In this document: positions 1-9,588 of the stretch, piece by piece | Position numbering within the stretch: the stretch's first letter is position 1 | How the letters are laid out: each line of letters begins with the position of its first letter | Source: Pseudoalteromonas byunsanensis | Lineage (GTDB): Bacteria; Pseudomonadota; Gammaproteobacteria; Enterobacterales; Alteromonadaceae | DNA: 64,000 bases | Direction: 5' to 3' | Assembly: GCF_001854475.1 (NCBI RefSeq) | Contig: NZ_MNAN01000030.1 | Span: 124,001 to 188,000 of the forward strand | The notes under the pieces: generated by a model | Seen by the model: only the letters and a program-made list of their open reading frames with translations | Told to the model about the DNA's origin: nothing | Databases searched by the model: none | Program-made: the position numbers and the translations under genes

Positions 1-623
1 GCATAGCCTAGCAATGCATAGACAACACCACTTAACCCACCAAAGCGACTATCAACCATCAGAAATTGAGCCCAATTACTGACAAAACTGCTGACAATAA
101 AAAGAATAAATAGATATCGTGCACCTGTACGCTGCACAATCTGGTGACCAAGATGCAACCACCAACTTAGGTTAAAAACTAAATGCAAAGCACCAAAGTG
201 TAGCAGTACAGGTGTGACCCAACTCAAAGGCGCATCTGGTTTAAACTGTAAGCTGGTAAAAATAGCGTTAGCATCAAATAAATAAAAGCTACCGAATACA
301 ATCAAGCACAGTACAAATATCAGCTTTAAAAACCAGTGCAAAGCTGAAAAACGTTGTCGCAAATTGAGATCACTGCCACCATAGATCAACGCTGAGTTGG
401 TGTGTCCACTTTGCCAAGAGGCATCTGAGTATTTACTGTGATGCGGATTATTCACGAAGTCTTGCCAAAGAATATCAGCTTGTGTCCGATAGGTTTCTGA
501 GACCCACACTTCAACATTGATACCATCATTGGAGCGTAAACTAACAGGTATGCCTTGTGTTTTAAAATAATCAGCGGCCCCTTGAACGGCCCGTGGATTA
601 TTATAGGTCCCTAGTAAAATCAT
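1..623 (-). CDS. glpG: Rhomboid intramembrane serine protease GlpG (C-terminus cut by window edge)
   Basis: Inner-membrane rhomboid protease that cleaves transmembrane substrates. The reading frame opens at an ATG whose first three bases overlap the TGA stop of glpE (ATGA) and stays open to the window edge, giving 207 codons of a family that is usually about 275 residues. A soluble N-terminal domain of roughly 90 residues is followed by hydrophobic segments. The catalytic-serine motif GLSG is visible, with the serine at about residue 198 (E. coli Ser201), in the stretch GGLSGVVYALLGY. The partner histidine and last helices lie outside the window. Pairing with glpE matches the usual glpE-glpG order; no glpR is seen here. 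Identification is strong, completeness unknown. Confidence 0.93.
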   Translation of the reverse strand, partial: MILLGTYNNPRAVQGAADYFKTQGIPVSLRSNDGINVEVWVSETYRTQADILWQDFVNNPHHSKYSDASWQSGHTNSALIYGGSDLNLRQRFSALHWFLKLIFVLCLIVFGSFYLFDANAIFTSLQFKPDAPLSWVTPVLLHFGALHLVFNLSWWLHLGHQIVQRTGARYLFILFIVSSFVSNWAQFLMVDSRFGGLSGVVYALLGY

Positions 624-937
624 TTATTTATAAAGTCCGGTAACTCTGAAGCCCACTGTGTAAAACCACCATCCATGCTATAAACATCTTCAAAGCCTTG
701 CTCGATTAAATAATTCGCCGCGCCTTGAGAGCTGATCCCGTGATAACAAACCACAATAATAGGCTGATCAAACTCTTTTTCTTGCATAAAATGCGCAATA
801 TTCGCATTAGACAAATGCTCTGCCCCCGGAATGTGCCCCTGAGTAAAGCTATTCTCATCACGGATATCCGCAATTACAACATCATCACGCTCTAATAATT
901 GTTTGGTCTGTGCGACAGAAATATGTTTCATTGACAT
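620..937 (-). CDS. glpE: Thiosulfate sulfurtransferase GlpE (single-domain rhodanese)
   Basis: Cytoplasmic rhodanese that transfers sulfane sulfur from thiosulfate to cyanide or thiol acceptors. The 105-residue length matches single-domain GlpE. The active-site loop is CYHGISS with the persulfide-carrying cysteine at residue 64, and the rhodanese N-terminal motif DIRDENSFTQGHIPGA is present. The stop overlaps the start of glpG by four bases, so the two are translationally coupled. A terminator hairpin upstream separates it from the kbl-tdh operon, so it probably has its own promoter in the short gap between that terminator and its start. Confidence 0.95.
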   Translation of the reverse strand: MSMKHISVAQTKQLLERDDVVIADIRDENSFTQGHIPGAEHLSNANIAHFMQEKEFDQPIIVVCYHGISSQGAANYLIEQGFEDVYSMDGGFTQWASELPDFINK

Positions 938-959
938 AATATATACTACTCATAAAAAG

Positions 960-984
960 CAAAAAGGCGACCAATGTCGCCTTT
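960..984 (-). terminator. Rho-independent terminator of kbl-tdh
   Basis: Inverted repeat with arms AGGCGAC and GTCGCCT around a four-base loop. Read on the minus strand it ends in a run of T. It sits just after the tdh stop and before glpE. Confidence 0.8.
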
Positions 985-1003
985 GATATGTAAAATACGG
1001 CTA

Positions 1004-2029
1004 CTAATCCCAGTTTAAGATCACTTTACCTGATTGACCAGAGATCATAGTGTCAAAACCAATCTGGAAATCATCGATATGGAATTGATGGGTAATAATT
1101 GGTTCAAGATTTAGCCCAGATTGAATTAGGCTAGCCATTTTGTACCAGGTCTCAAACATTTCTCGACCATAAATACCTTTGATCACTAATCCTTTGAAAA
1201 TGACCTGATTCCAATCAACTGCCATATCCGAAGGAGGAATACCTAACATGGCAATCTTACCGCCATGATTCATGTTATTAAGCATACTATTGAACGCAAC
1301 GGGTACGCCTGACATTTCAAGCCCGATATCAAACCCTTCAGTCATGCCTAGCTCTTTCATAACATCTTCAAGCTTTTCGTTGCCTACATTAACTGCACGT
1401 GTTGCGCCCATTTTGCGAGCCAACTCAAGACGGTATTCATTAACATCGGTGATCACTACATGACGCGCACCTACGTGTTTTGCAACAGCTGCGGCCATAA
1501 TACCTATCGGGCCTGCACCTGTGATTAATACGTCTTCACCAACTAAGTCAAATGACAAAGCCGTATGTACAGCATTACCAAATGGGTCAAAAATAGAAGC
1601 GAGCTCATCTGAGATATTATCAGGGATCTTAAAAGCATTGAATGCTGGGATCACTAAATACTCTGCAAATGACCCTTCACGGTTAACACCTACACCTGTG
1701 GTGTTACGACATAAGTGTACGCGACCAGCACGACAGTTTCGACAGTGTCCACACGTAATATGCCCTTCACCTGAGACTCTATCACCAATATTGAAGCCAC
1801 GTACTTCTTGGCCCATATCGACCACTTCACCTACATATTCATGACCAACTACCATAGGTGTAGGAATGGTTTTTTGTGCCCATTCATCCCACTTGTAGAT
1901 GTGTACATCGGTGCCACAAATTGCGGTTTTACGGATCTTAATTAACAGATCGTTGTGCCCTACTTCCGGTTTAGGCGCATCCGTCATCCAAATCCCTGGT
2001 TCGGCTTTTAACTTAGATAAAGCTTTCAT
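1004..2029 (-). CDS. tdh: L-threonine 3-dehydrogenase
   Basis: Zinc- and NAD-dependent medium-chain dehydrogenase converting L-threonine to 2-amino-3-ketobutyrate in the cytoplasm. Its 341 residues equal the E. coli enzyme length. Catalytic-zinc Cys38 lies in TAICGTDVH, followed by GHEYVGEV. The structural zinc cysteines 93, 96, 99 and 107 are all present in [16 protein letters not shown] Rossmann [11 protein letters not shown] motif binds NAD. It lies 42 bases after kbl on the same strand; Kbl consumes its unstable product, so the two form one catabolic operon that ends at the terminator downstream. Confidence 0.97.
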   Translation of the reverse strand: MKALSKLKAEPGIWMTDAPKPEVGHNDLLIKIRKTAICGTDVHIYKWDEWAQKTIPTPMVVGHEYVGEVVDMGQEVRGFNIGDRVSGEGHITCGHCRNCRAGRVHLCRNTTGVGVNREGSFAEYLVIPAFNAFKIPDNISDELASIFDPFGNAVHTALSFDLVGEDVLITGAGPIGIMAAAVAKHVGARHVVITDVNEYRLELARKMGATRAVNVGNEKLEDVMKELGMTEGFDIGLEMSGVPVAFNSMLNNMNHGGKIAMLGIPPSDMAVDWNQVIFKGLVIKGIYGREMFETWYKMASLIQSGLNLEPIITHQFHIDDFQIGFDTMISGQSGKVILNWD

Positions 2030-2071
2030 AATCGTTACTCAAAACAAGGAAGCTATTGCTCCGCTTTTAAA

Positions 2072-3268
2072 TTAAATAATACCTAACTCTTTACCGATGC
2101 GAGTGAAGGCAGAAATCGCTTTATCAAGCTGCTCTTGAGTATGTGCAGCCGAGATTTGAGTACGAATTCTCGCTTGCCCTTTTGGTACTACAGGAAATGA
2201 GAAGCCAGTCACATAAATTCCCTCAGCCAATAACTTGTCTGCCATTTGCGCAGCAATCTTTGCATCACCCAACATCACCGGAATAATAGCGTGATCTTTG
2301 CCTGCACAGGTGAAACCAGCCGCTTCCATATGTTCACGGAAATAAGCCGCATTACGCCACAAGGTATCACGCAACTCTTTACCTTCTTTTAGCATATCTA
2401 ATACAGCAATCGAGGCTGTCACAATAGATGGTGCCAATGAATTTGAGAACAAGTATGGGCGTGAGCGCTGACGCAACCATTCTACCACTTCTTTCTTACC
2501 TGAAGTATAGCCACCTGATGCTCCACCAAGCGCTTTACCCAAGGTCCCCGTGATTATGTCTACACGCTCCATCACACCGCAATATTCAGGTGTACCGCGT
2601 CCATTTTCGCCAACAAACCCAACCGCGTGAGAATCATCAACCATGACTAGCGCATTATACTTGTCGGCCAAATCACATACCGCTTTTAAATTACAGATCA
2701 CACCATCCATCGAAAATACGCCGTCTGTGGCAATCAGTTTGGTTTTGGCACCGGCTTCGGTTGCTGCAATTAACTGTTGCTCCAAATCAGCCATATCGTT
2801 ATTAGCATAGCGGAAACGTTTCGCTTTACATAGGCGAACCCCATCAATGATAGACGCATGGTTTAACGCATCAGAGATAATCGCATCATCAGGGCCTAAA
2901 ATAGTTTCAAACAAACCTGCATTGGCATCAAAACATGACGAATACAAAATGGTGTCTTCTGTTTGTAGAAACTCGCTGATTTTTGCTTCAAGTGTTTTGT
3001 GAATGTCTTGCGTACCGCAAATAAAACGAACCGATGCAACACCAAAACCGTGTGCATCTAAGCCTTGCTTGGCAGCAGCAATTAGGCTTGGATGATTTGC
3101 CAATCCTAAATAGTTGTTTGCGCAGAAGTTAATTACAGATTCACCGCTTTCAACAGCGATTTGCGCCTGTTGAGAAGAAGTGATCACGCGTTCATTTTTA
3201 TACAAACCTTCAGCTTTTACTTCTTCAAGCTGTTGCTGTAGCTGGCTATAAAAGGCCGATGCTCTCAT
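2072..3268 (-). CDS. kbl: Glycine C-acetyltransferase (2-amino-3-ketobutyrate CoA ligase)
   Basis: PLP-dependent alpha-oxoamine synthase that splits 2-amino-3-ketobutyrate with CoA into glycine and acetyl-CoA. Its 398 residues match the family. The PLP-binding lysine is Lys245 in GTLGKALGG, the cofactor aspartate is in [11 protein letters not shown], and the N-terminal [10 protein letters not shown] motif is typical. The start is supported by a GGAG element just upstream. It is first in the operon with tdh. The gap upstream of about 170 bases, between it and gmhB, must carry the promoter; no clear operator was identified there. Confidence 0.97.
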   Translation of the reverse strand: MRASAFYSQLQQQLEEVKAEGLYKNERVITSSQQAQIAVESGESVINFCANNYLGLANHPSLIAAAKQGLDAHGFGVASVRFICGTQDIHKTLEAKISEFLQTEDTILYSSCFDANAGLFETILGPDDAIISDALNHASIIDGVRLCKAKRFRYANNDMADLEQQLIAATEAGAKTKLIATDGVFSMDGVICNLKAVCDLADKYNALVMVDDSHAVGFVGENGRGTPEYCGVMERVDIITGTLGKALGGASGGYTSGKKEVVEWLRQRSRPYLFSNSLAPSIVTASIAVLDMLKEGKELRDTLWRNAAYFREHMEAAGFTCAGKDHAIIPVMLGDAKIAAQMADKLLAEGIYVTGFSFPVVPKGQARIRTQISAAHTQEQLDKAISAFTRIGKELGII

Positions 3269-3436
3269 TTGGAGTCTCCATTATTTGCACGGGTCCCAAT
3301 GTACACGCTACTTTACCTTCACTGTGAGAGTGTCAAAGCGCATACAGGGTAAATCAAACTGGGTTGCTATTGTAAAAGGTTCAACCCGTAAATGCACGGG
3401 TTGTGATTATCGTGGGCTCTACCATAAAGTAAATAT

Positions 3437-4003
3437 TTATGAGACAAGCGGTAGTAAGGCTGGGACTTGGCCTAAAGATTGGCACACATGGTCAGCTTTA
3501 CGCTTTGCTTCGTCACTAAAAGACTGACCTGACTCAACCAAAATAGCTAAATTGACACCTGCTGCTCTGGCAGCTTCAATATCTGACAGCTTATCACCAA
3601 CCATCACACTGTGACTGACATCTATATCAAACTCGGCAATCGCCTCATTGAGCATACCTGGGTTAGGCTTTCGACAATCACACTCTTTTTGAAATTCCGG
3701 AAGTGCTTTATGTGGATGATGTGGGCAGTAATAGACCTTACTGATGGTTACTTGATGCTTAGCAAACTCACTACACATCCACTCACTCAATCTCGCAAAC
3801 TGCTGCTCATCATAATACCCTCGGCCGATACCTGATTGGTTCGTTACCACAACTATTATGTAGCCCTTCGCGATAAACTGTTGGCAGGCTGCAAAGACAC
3901 CATCGATAAACTCAAAGTCTTCAATTTTATGAACATAGGCATGATCGATATTAATAACCCCATCTCGGTCTAAAAAAACCGCTTTATTTTGCTTTTTGCT
4001 CAT
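3437..4003 (-). CDS. gmhB: D-glycero-beta-D-manno-heptose-1,7-bisphosphate 7-phosphatase
   Basis: HAD-superfamily phosphatase removing the C7 phosphate in ADP-heptose synthesis for LPS inner core. The HAD nucleophile motif FLDRDGVIN carries Asp12 and Asp14. A cysteine/histidine cluster (CPHHPHK, later CDCRKPNPGM) matches the zinc-binding loop of GmhB, and GDKLSDIEAA supplies the distal acidic residues. The 188-residue length fits. It overlaps the stop of the upstream heptosyltransferase gene by four bases, so the two are cotranscribed. Another histidinol-phosphatase-like HAD is possible in principle, but the heptose gene context makes GmhB much more likely. Confidence 0.93.
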   Translation of the reverse strand: MSKKQNKAVFLDRDGVINIDHAYVHKIEDFEFIDGVFAACQQFIAKGYIIVVVTNQSGIGRGYYDEQQFARLSEWMCSEFAKHQVTISKVYYCPHHPHKALPEFQKECDCRKPNPGMLNEAIAEFDIDVSHSVMVGDKLSDIEAARAAGVNLAILVESGQSFSDEAKRKADHVCQSLGQVPALLPLVS

Positions 4004-5064
4004 AGTTTCTGCGCCTTTACCACGTGATCAAACATCTCAATGACTTCTTGTGTCTGAATTTGTTGCATCAAATCATCCCCCTTTACGCGCACTCCCCATG
4101 GTAATTGCTGGGCAGTTTTACCTTTTTGTTTGAGCAAGTTTTTATGATACACCTCTACCACATAATCCTGATACAAATAAGGCCCGGTGCGTTTTGGATT
4201 TGAATGGGCATACAAGCCAATTACAGGGGTACCAACTGTTACGGCCATATGTGCAGGCCCTGTATCGGGCGCCAACACCAAACTAGCCTGCTTTAAAACA
4301 CACAGTAATACCTTTAGCTGGGTTTTACCCACCAAGTTGGTGATATCACATTGAGCGTGCTTACAAATCGCGGCAGCTAACTCTTGCTCTAGCGGCGTGG
4401 GTCCACCGGTGATCACCACTGAAAACCCCTGCGCCGCAGCATGCTCAGCAACAGCAGCGTAACGCTCAGCTAACCAGTTTCGCGCCGCTTTGCTAGCTGC
4501 TGGAGATATAACAAACACTCTGTCATTACATGATGCCAACAAGTCTGTGGCTTGCTGTTCATGCTCTGCTGATATTGGCATGTGCCAAGTTGGTGTTTTA
4601 CATTCAACACCAATCGTACGGGCAAATTGTTGAAACCCTTCCAGTACATGTGGCTCATTTTGTGGTGCAATACGCTTATTGATAAATAGTGAATGCAACT
4701 CTTTGCTGCGCCCTCTATCAAAGCCAATTTTCACCTTGGCAGGAATACAACGAGCAGCGAGATTGGCACGCAGAGCAACTTGCATGTGTAACAGCACATC
4801 AAACTTGCGCCCCTTAAAAGTACGCTTAAGTGCTTGATAAGCAGCTTTTCCCTGTTTTTTATCAAAAACAACAAACTCAACCCCAGGTAAGTCTGCCAAT
4901 AACATTGCTTCTACTTTACCTATCACCCAAGTAATCGCAGCGTTTGGATAGCGAGCTTGAATGGCCTGCACCGCCGCAACGGCATGGCATACATCACCTA
5001 TTGCAGAAAGTCTAAGAATACAAATAGAACTAGGAGGCTGAGACACAAATTTCCTATTTATCAA
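4000..5064 (-). CDS. Glycosyltransferase family 9, LPS heptosyltransferase-like
   Basis: Predicted cytoplasmic-face enzyme transferring heptose from ADP-heptose onto the LPS core. The N-terminal motif ICILRLSAIGDVCHAVAA holds the conserved Asp of the GT9 fold. The C-terminal half has the GT9 signature VLAPDTGPAHMAVTVG and GLYAHSNPKRTGPY. The 354 residues match the family. It overlaps gmhB by four bases and is divergent from kdkA, leaving about 100 bases for two promoters. Whether it adds the first, second or a later heptose cannot be decided from sequence alone, so no symbol is given. Confidence 0.88.
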   Translation of the reverse strand: MINRKFVSQPPSSICILRLSAIGDVCHAVAAVQAIQARYPNAAITWVIGKVEAMLLADLPGVEFVVFDKKQGKAAYQALKRTFKGRKFDVLLHMQVALRANLAARCIPAKVKIGFDRGRSKELHSLFINKRIAPQNEPHVLEGFQQFARTIGVECKTPTWHMPISAEHEQQATDLLASCNDRVFVISPAASKAARNWLAERYAAVAEHAAAQGFSVVITGGPTPLEQELAAAICKHAQCDITNLVGKTQLKVLLCVLKQASLVLAPDTGPAHMAVTVGTPVIGLYAHSNPKRTGPYLYQDYVVEVYHKNLLKQKGKTAQQLPWGVRVKGDDLMQQIQTQEVIEMFDHVVKAQKL

Positions 5065-5168
5065 AAATATTTTCGCCAGATCTTAAATTAATCAATTTGC
5101 TTTGCAAGTTTATGGTCAACAAAAAACACGTTACACTTGGCACAACTTTTACCTGAATAAACCTTTTG

Positions 5169-5888
5169 ATGAAGATCACCACGGCCAACAACCATTACCT
5201 ATTAACTTCAGATACGAACACTTACGCTGTCGACCTAAATTGGTTTGATGCCCAATTTTGGCAAGCACAAAACGCCATAGTCGCGACCAAAGAAGGCCGC
5301 TCCACGGCGTGGTTTTTTAAACAAGATCAGAAAGTTAATGTATTAAAGCACTACTGGCGTGGTGGGTTAGTAGGTAAAGTTTTGTCTGACCAATACCTTT
5401 ATACGGGCTTAGAAAACACCCGTGTTTATCAAGAGTTTGCGCTGCTTTGTCAGCTTGAGAAGCTTGGCCTGCCCATTTCAAAACCGATTGCAGCCAAGGT
5501 ATCACGTGCAGGATTAATCTATCGTGGAGACCTCATTACTGAAGCTGTTAGCGCAGCGCAAAGCCTGTGCGAGCGCCTACAAACTAGGTCAGCAACCCAT
5601 TTAGAGCTTAAAAATGTTGCAACAACACTCGCACGCTTTCATAAAGCAGGTGTCTATCACGCAGATTTGAATATCAATAATATTTTATTTGATGAACAAG
5701 GTGAGGTTTATCTGATTGACTTTGACCGCGGTCAGTTAAAAACACCGAGCACTGCTTGGCAGCAGGCCAACCTCAGTCGCTTACAACGTTCGTTTAATAA
5801 AGAGGCCGGCAAATGGCCGACCTTTTATTTCACACAAGAAGATTGGCAGTTATTACAGCAATCTTATTGGCAGGCGCTGCAAAACTAA
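5169..5888 (+). CDS. kdkA: 3-deoxy-D-manno-octulosonic acid (Kdo) kinase
   Basis: ATP-dependent kinase that phosphorylates the single Kdo residue of lipid A-Kdo. It has a protein-kinase-like fold: N-terminal lobe with WFFKQD and VLKHYWRGG, catalytic loop [13 protein letters not shown] (around residues 158-170), and metal-binding LIDFDRGQ. The open frame begins one codon earlier at a TTG, but the ATG at this start is preferred; no strong Shine-Dalgarno sequence is visible for either. The gene converges with hldE and the two stop codons overlap by four bases. Its presence with waaA and the heptose genes points to a phosphorylated-Kdo LPS core of the Haemophilus/Vibrio/Shewanella type. Confidence 0.93.
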   Translation: MKITTANNHYLLTSDTNTYAVDLNWFDAQFWQAQNAIVATKEGRSTAWFFKQDQKVNVLKHYWRGGLVGKVLSDQYLYTGLENTRVYQEFALLCQLEKLGLPISKPIAAKVSRAGLIYRGDLITEAVSAAQSLCERLQTRSATHLELKNVATTLARFHKAGVYHADLNINNILFDEQGEVYLIDFDRGQLKTPSTAWQQANLSRLQRSFNKEAGKWPTFYFTQEDWQLLQQSYWQALQN

Positions 5889-7342
5889 GACTTGGCGGTT
5901 TTACCTAGCTTAGCTTTTTCTATAATACCTGAGGTTGAGCAACCATCTAAAAAGGCCAATACTTCTACATGTCCACCCTGACTGAGTACATGATCTGCCC
6001 CGGCGATTTCTGACACCTTGTAATCACCGCCTTTGACTAGGATATCTGGGCTTATCTGCTCGATCAGCTTTGCTGGTGTGTCGTTTTCGGCTTCACTACC
6101 GAATGGGATCACCCAATCCACTGATGCCAATGCACTCAATACCATGGCTCGTTCTTTTAGCGCATTAATAGGTCTTTGTGGGCCCTTTAAACGGGTGATT
6201 GATTCATCATTATTTAGGCCAACAACCAGTCGGTCACCCATGCTTTTCGCTTGTGCTAAATAGCGCACATGGCCCGCATGTAAAATATCAAAGCAACCAT
6301 TGGTGAACACGATTTTCTCACCGTTTTGCTTGGCAAACGCAATATGTTTGAGCACATCATCGAAAGGGGTTTGATAATGTTCGCCAGTTTGGCGCAGGTA
6401 TTGGCCCATTTTACGGCTGAGCTCTTCTGGTGACACGGTAGCTGCGCCGAGCTTACTCACCGCAATACCCGCAGCGATATTCGCTACTTCAACAGCATCT
6501 TTAGGCGCCATCCCTGCCCCCAACATAGTGGTCAGTGTGGCGATAACCGTATCTCCGGCACCGGTTACATCACTCACTTCTAATACCTGTGCTGGAAAGT
6601 CGTGTTTTTCTGTCGCACAAATAAGCGACATGCCTTGCTCAGAGCGGGTTAAAAGCATTGCGCCTATGCCGTTATCAGCAATTAGTTGACGCGCACTGTC
6701 GGTCAGCTCTTGCTCGCTGCCAACCTGACCACCAGCTAATTTAAATTCATTCAAGTTAGGAGTTATATAATCAGCCCCTCGGTAAAGTGATAAATCACTA
6801 GACTTAGGGTCGATTAAAACCGTTTTACCCGCAGACTTCGCCAGTGCGATCATTTCTTTAATCGCACTCAAAGCGCCTTTGTTATAATCCGAAAACAGTA
6901 CAAAATCGTAGTCATCAAGCACCTGCTCTAAACGCGCAAGTAGTAAACGGCTGTGCTGCTCGCTGAATGTTTCTTCCAAATCTAAACGCACAACCTGCTG
7001 ATGACGGCTGATCACTCGCATTTTAGCGATGGTAGGTAACTCCTCGACTGTCACTAACTGGGACGCAATCTTTTCACTTTCAAGAATTCGAGTCAGCGAA
7101 ACACCATTGTCATCTTCACCTATCAGGCCTAACAAGCCTACCTGACCATCCAAATGAGCGATGTTCTTCGCAACGTTTGCTGCGCCACCTGCTTTGTCTT
7201 CAAGACTACTCACCTTAACCACAGGTACCGGCGCTTCAGGTGAAATTCGCCCCGTGTCACCGTGCCAATAGCGGTCAAGCATCACATCACCAACAACTAA
7301 GACGCGCGCCTGATTAAGCTTTTGTAAACGAGAAAACTCCAT
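5885..7342 (-). CDS. hldE: Bifunctional heptose-7-phosphate kinase / heptose-1-phosphate adenylyltransferase
   Basis: Two-domain enzyme of ADP-L-glycero-D-manno-heptose synthesis. Residues of about 1-320 form a ribokinase-type (PfkB) kinase with [11 protein letters not shown] near the N-terminus and the catalytic base in [10 protein letters not shown]. From about residue 345 there is a nucleotidyltransferase domain with [17 protein letters not shown], whose HxGH motif binds nucleotide. The 485 residues match full-length HldE, so the two domains are fused rather than split into hldA and hldC. Its ATG shares a base with the TAA of gmhA (TAATG), indicating translational coupling. Its 3' end overlaps the 3' end of convergent kdkA. 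Confidence 0.97.
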   Translation of the reverse strand: MEFSRLQKLNQARVLVVGDVMLDRYWHGDTGRISPEAPVPVVKVSSLEDKAGGAANVAKNIAHLDGQVGLLGLIGEDDNGVSLTRILESEKIASQLVTVEELPTIAKMRVISRHQQVVRLDLEETFSEQHSRLLLARLEQVLDDYDFVLFSDYNKGALSAIKEMIALAKSAGKTVLIDPKSSDLSLYRGADYITPNLNEFKLAGGQVGSEQELTDSARQLIADNGIGAMLLTRSEQGMSLICATEKHDFPAQVLEVSDVTGAGDTVIATLTTMLGAGMAPKDAVEVANIAAGIAVSKLGAATVSPEELSRKMGQYLRQTGEHYQTPFDDVLKHIAFAKQNGEKIVFTNGCFDILHAGHVRYLAQAKSMGDRLVVGLNNDESITRLKGPQRPINALKERAMVLSALASVDWVIPFGSEAENDTPAKLIEQISPDILVKGGDYKVSEIAGADHVLSQGGHVEVLAFLDGCSTSGIIEKAKLGKTAKS

Positions 7343-7932
7343 TATTGCTGCTCCGCCACCAGCATATCTACCGCTTCACAAAGCCAGTGACCGATAAACA
7401 TATGTGCTTCTTGAATACGCGCCGTTTCATCGTTTTTAATGATGATAGGTAATTTGGCAATATTTTTAACCTTGCCGCCATCACGTCCTGTCAATGCGAC
7501 GGTATTGGCGCCAATTTCATTGGCTGCGGCCAAAGCAAGGTTAATATTGGCGCTGGTCCCTGAGGTCGTGAGGCCAATCACTAAATCTTCTGGTTTGCAC
7601 AATGCCTGTACTTGTCGCTCAAATACCGTATCAAAGTGATAGTCGTTGCTATGCGCTGTTAAAATAGAGGTATCCGTTGTCAATGCAATGGATGCTAACG
7701 GCCCACGCTCTAATTTATATCGCACCACAAATTCGGCTGCCAAATGCTGGGCATCTGCTGCACTGCCACCATTACCAAACCAGATCACCTTGCCGCCTTT
7801 AGCCAAAGTACTGTGACAAGCTTCTAACAGTCTTAAACATTCTTCATGATAGTTTGCCATGGTTTCAAATAATGCCTGATGGCGCTCAAGACTCGCTAAA
7901 TAACTCTGTTGAATGTGTTCATTTTGCGACAT
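7342..7932 (-). CDS. gmhA: Sedoheptulose-7-phosphate isomerase (phosphoheptose isomerase)
   Basis: SIS-domain isomerase making D-glycero-D-manno-heptose 7-phosphate, the first committed step to ADP-heptose. The 196-residue protein carries [19 protein letters not shown] near residues 51-69, and [14 protein letters not shown], both sugar-phosphate binding motifs of GmhA. DiaA is a close paralogue with similar motifs, but direct coupling to hldE supports GmhA. It is preceded by the Wzi-like gene with a 54-base gap, so the three may form one transcript. Confidence 0.92.
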   Translation of the reverse strand: MSQNEHIQQSYLASLERHQALFETMANYHEECLRLLEACHSTLAKGGKVIWFGNGGSAADAQHLAAEFVVRYKLERGPLASIALTTDTSILTAHSNDYHFDTVFERQVQALCKPEDLVIGLTTSGTSANINLALAAANEIGANTVALTGRDGGKVKNIAKLPIIIKNDETARIQEAHMFIGHWLCEAVDMLVAEQQ

Positions 7933-7986
7933 ATTCGTTCCTATATTACCGCTTTTGGGTATAACTTCTTAAATTTAATCGTATTA

Positions 7987-9438
7987 TTACCAGTATACAT
8001 TGAGCGAAAGCCAAGTATAACTTTCTCCAAATACATCTTTGCCAACACTTAATGTGGTTTCAACATGACGACCTTCAATAACGCGGCTGTTACTTAGCTC
8101 TAGTGCACGCGCTTGTTCGTAGTCTGCTCCAACTTGGTTAAACTCATTCACGTAACCACTTTCGTTATCTATTTGCGTATATTTTAAACGCCACATCGTA
8201 CTGTGATCACTGCTGTATGTTGTCTCTAGTGTATGCACTTTGCTGGGCGCAGCATCACCAAATACACGTTGATCCGCAGCGAAGTGACCAACAACAAACC
8301 CTTTGTGTGTATTACCTGCTGTGGGGTATATCTCATTCACATACCATAAGCTATGCATATTCGTGTACTCGTAGCGCAGCGTTGTCGTCTTGCTAAGCTG
8401 AGGTAGATACATACCAAAATTCGCTACGGTATTACCAAATTGAAAATTACTATGGTTTTTGGTGTCTTCTCCACCATATTCAAAATACCACTCAATTGGG
8501 GTATAGAAATTAGTTTGTAATGTGCTGGTGAGCGTTGCCCATTGATCCCCAAGTTCTGAATCTTGGCTCAAACCACTGCCTTTGTTGTCATTCCCTGTCG
8601 GGTCAAAATAGGCTTTAAGTACATCGCTACCGCTTACTTCTCGCGGACCTCCACCAAATTGCATCATACGGTTCAAACCTATCTTCCATCCCTCGATTGG
8701 CTCAATACTGAAGTGAGTACCTGCCAGTTTGGGCGAGCCATCATGCAATTGACCTTGATAAACTACTCCCTTTTCTACGCGCTCCAACTCTGAGTAAAAT
8801 AATTCAAAGTCGAAATTCCATAAGTTTTGAAGTGGTGCAATCAAACTCAGCGATACCGACGCCGAAGGCTTCGCATTATTGGAGTATACTTGCGCAAAGC
8901 TTTTAAAAGGTGAAAACCAATGTTCTTTGTAACCTAAATTTAATTGGAACGTATCTCCTGCCAACGCATAAAATGTGTTGTAAAGCACTAAATCTCCCTG
9001 GCGCACTCGATAATCCATCCCCATTTGCAAAAGGGAATTGTCGCCGCCACGCCATACCCCATCTAATGATAACTCTGCATACTCACTAGAGACGTTGTTT
9101 CTATCGTTAGCCAGTTTTACTTCTGTTCCAGAATCATATCTAAGCTTAACGCCTTGCCTGACTATCTCGTCTTTTGAAAAGTACTTTTTTAAACGTTCGC
9201 GAATATGGCTATACAACGACCTGTCAATAGCGCGTAATTTTTGCAGCGCGATGTTAATCTCACTGATCCGGTAAGGCTTTGCCATTGGCACCCCCTCCGT
9301 CAGCGCAAACATACGGTCTATTTGATACTCCAATATTGTATCTTTACCGATTGGTAAATAAGCGGTTGGCGCACTAAAACTAAAACACGAAAATACCAGC
9401 GAGAATACTGCGATACAGGACGAGAGTTTGAACGACAT
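7987..9438 (-). CDS. Wzi-like capsule-assembly outer-membrane beta-barrel protein
   Basis: Predicted outer-membrane barrel of the Wzi family, which helps attach group 1 capsule or other polysaccharide to the cell surface. The chosen start gives a clean Sec signal peptide (MSFKLSSCIAVFSLVFSC, cleavage near FSFSA-PTAYLP) and a mature protein of about 460 residues. The frame stays open 48 codons further upstream, but that extension has no signal character and runs into the region divergent from waaA. Many alternating beta-strands and the family-typical N-terminal helix region (YRISEINIALQKLRAIDR) are visible; the C-terminus ends in WLSLNVYW, an aromatic outer-membrane beta-signal. It sits just upstream of gmhA and hldE. 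No capsule polymerase or export genes are in the window. Confidence 0.82.
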   Translation of the reverse strand: MSFKLSSCIAVFSLVFSCFSFSAPTAYLPIGKDTILEYQIDRMFALTEGVPMAKPYRISEINIALQKLRAIDRSLYSHIRERLKKYFSKDEIVRQGVKLRYDSGTEVKLANDRNNVSSEYAELSLDGVWRGGDNSLLQMGMDYRVRQGDLVLYNTFYALAGDTFQLNLGYKEHWFSPFKSFAQVYSNNAKPSASVSLSLIAPLQNLWNFDFELFYSELERVEKGVVYQGQLHDGSPKLAGTHFSIEPIEGWKIGLNRMMQFGGGPREVSGSDVLKAYFDPTGNDNKGSGLSQDSELGDQWATLTSTLQTNFYTPIEWYFEYGGEDTKNHSNFQFGNTVANFGMYLPQLSKTTTLRYEYTNMHSLWYVNEIYPTAGNTHKGFVVGHFAADQRVFGDAAPSKVHTLETTYSSDHSTMWRLKYTQIDNESGYVNEFNQVGADYEQARALELSNSRVIEGRHVETTLSVGKDVFGESYTWLSLNVYW

Positions 9439-9588
9439 ACGATGACTGCTGTTTAGTAGATAAAAGTGAAAGCATATTAGCAAATTACTGTGCCGGCCGC
9501 ACGACCTCAAATGTGTAATTTTGTTATAGTATTTCACTATATTCGACGAACAGGCTAAAATAGCGTTTTCAATCGCTGCCAAGGTGCT

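Noticed and set aside
5166-5168. TTG start of kdkA
   Set aside because: An ATG follows directly and is more usual; the difference is one codon.
9439-9582. Extended N-terminus of the Wzi-like protein
   Set aside because: It would bury the signal peptide and occupy the divergent promoter region.
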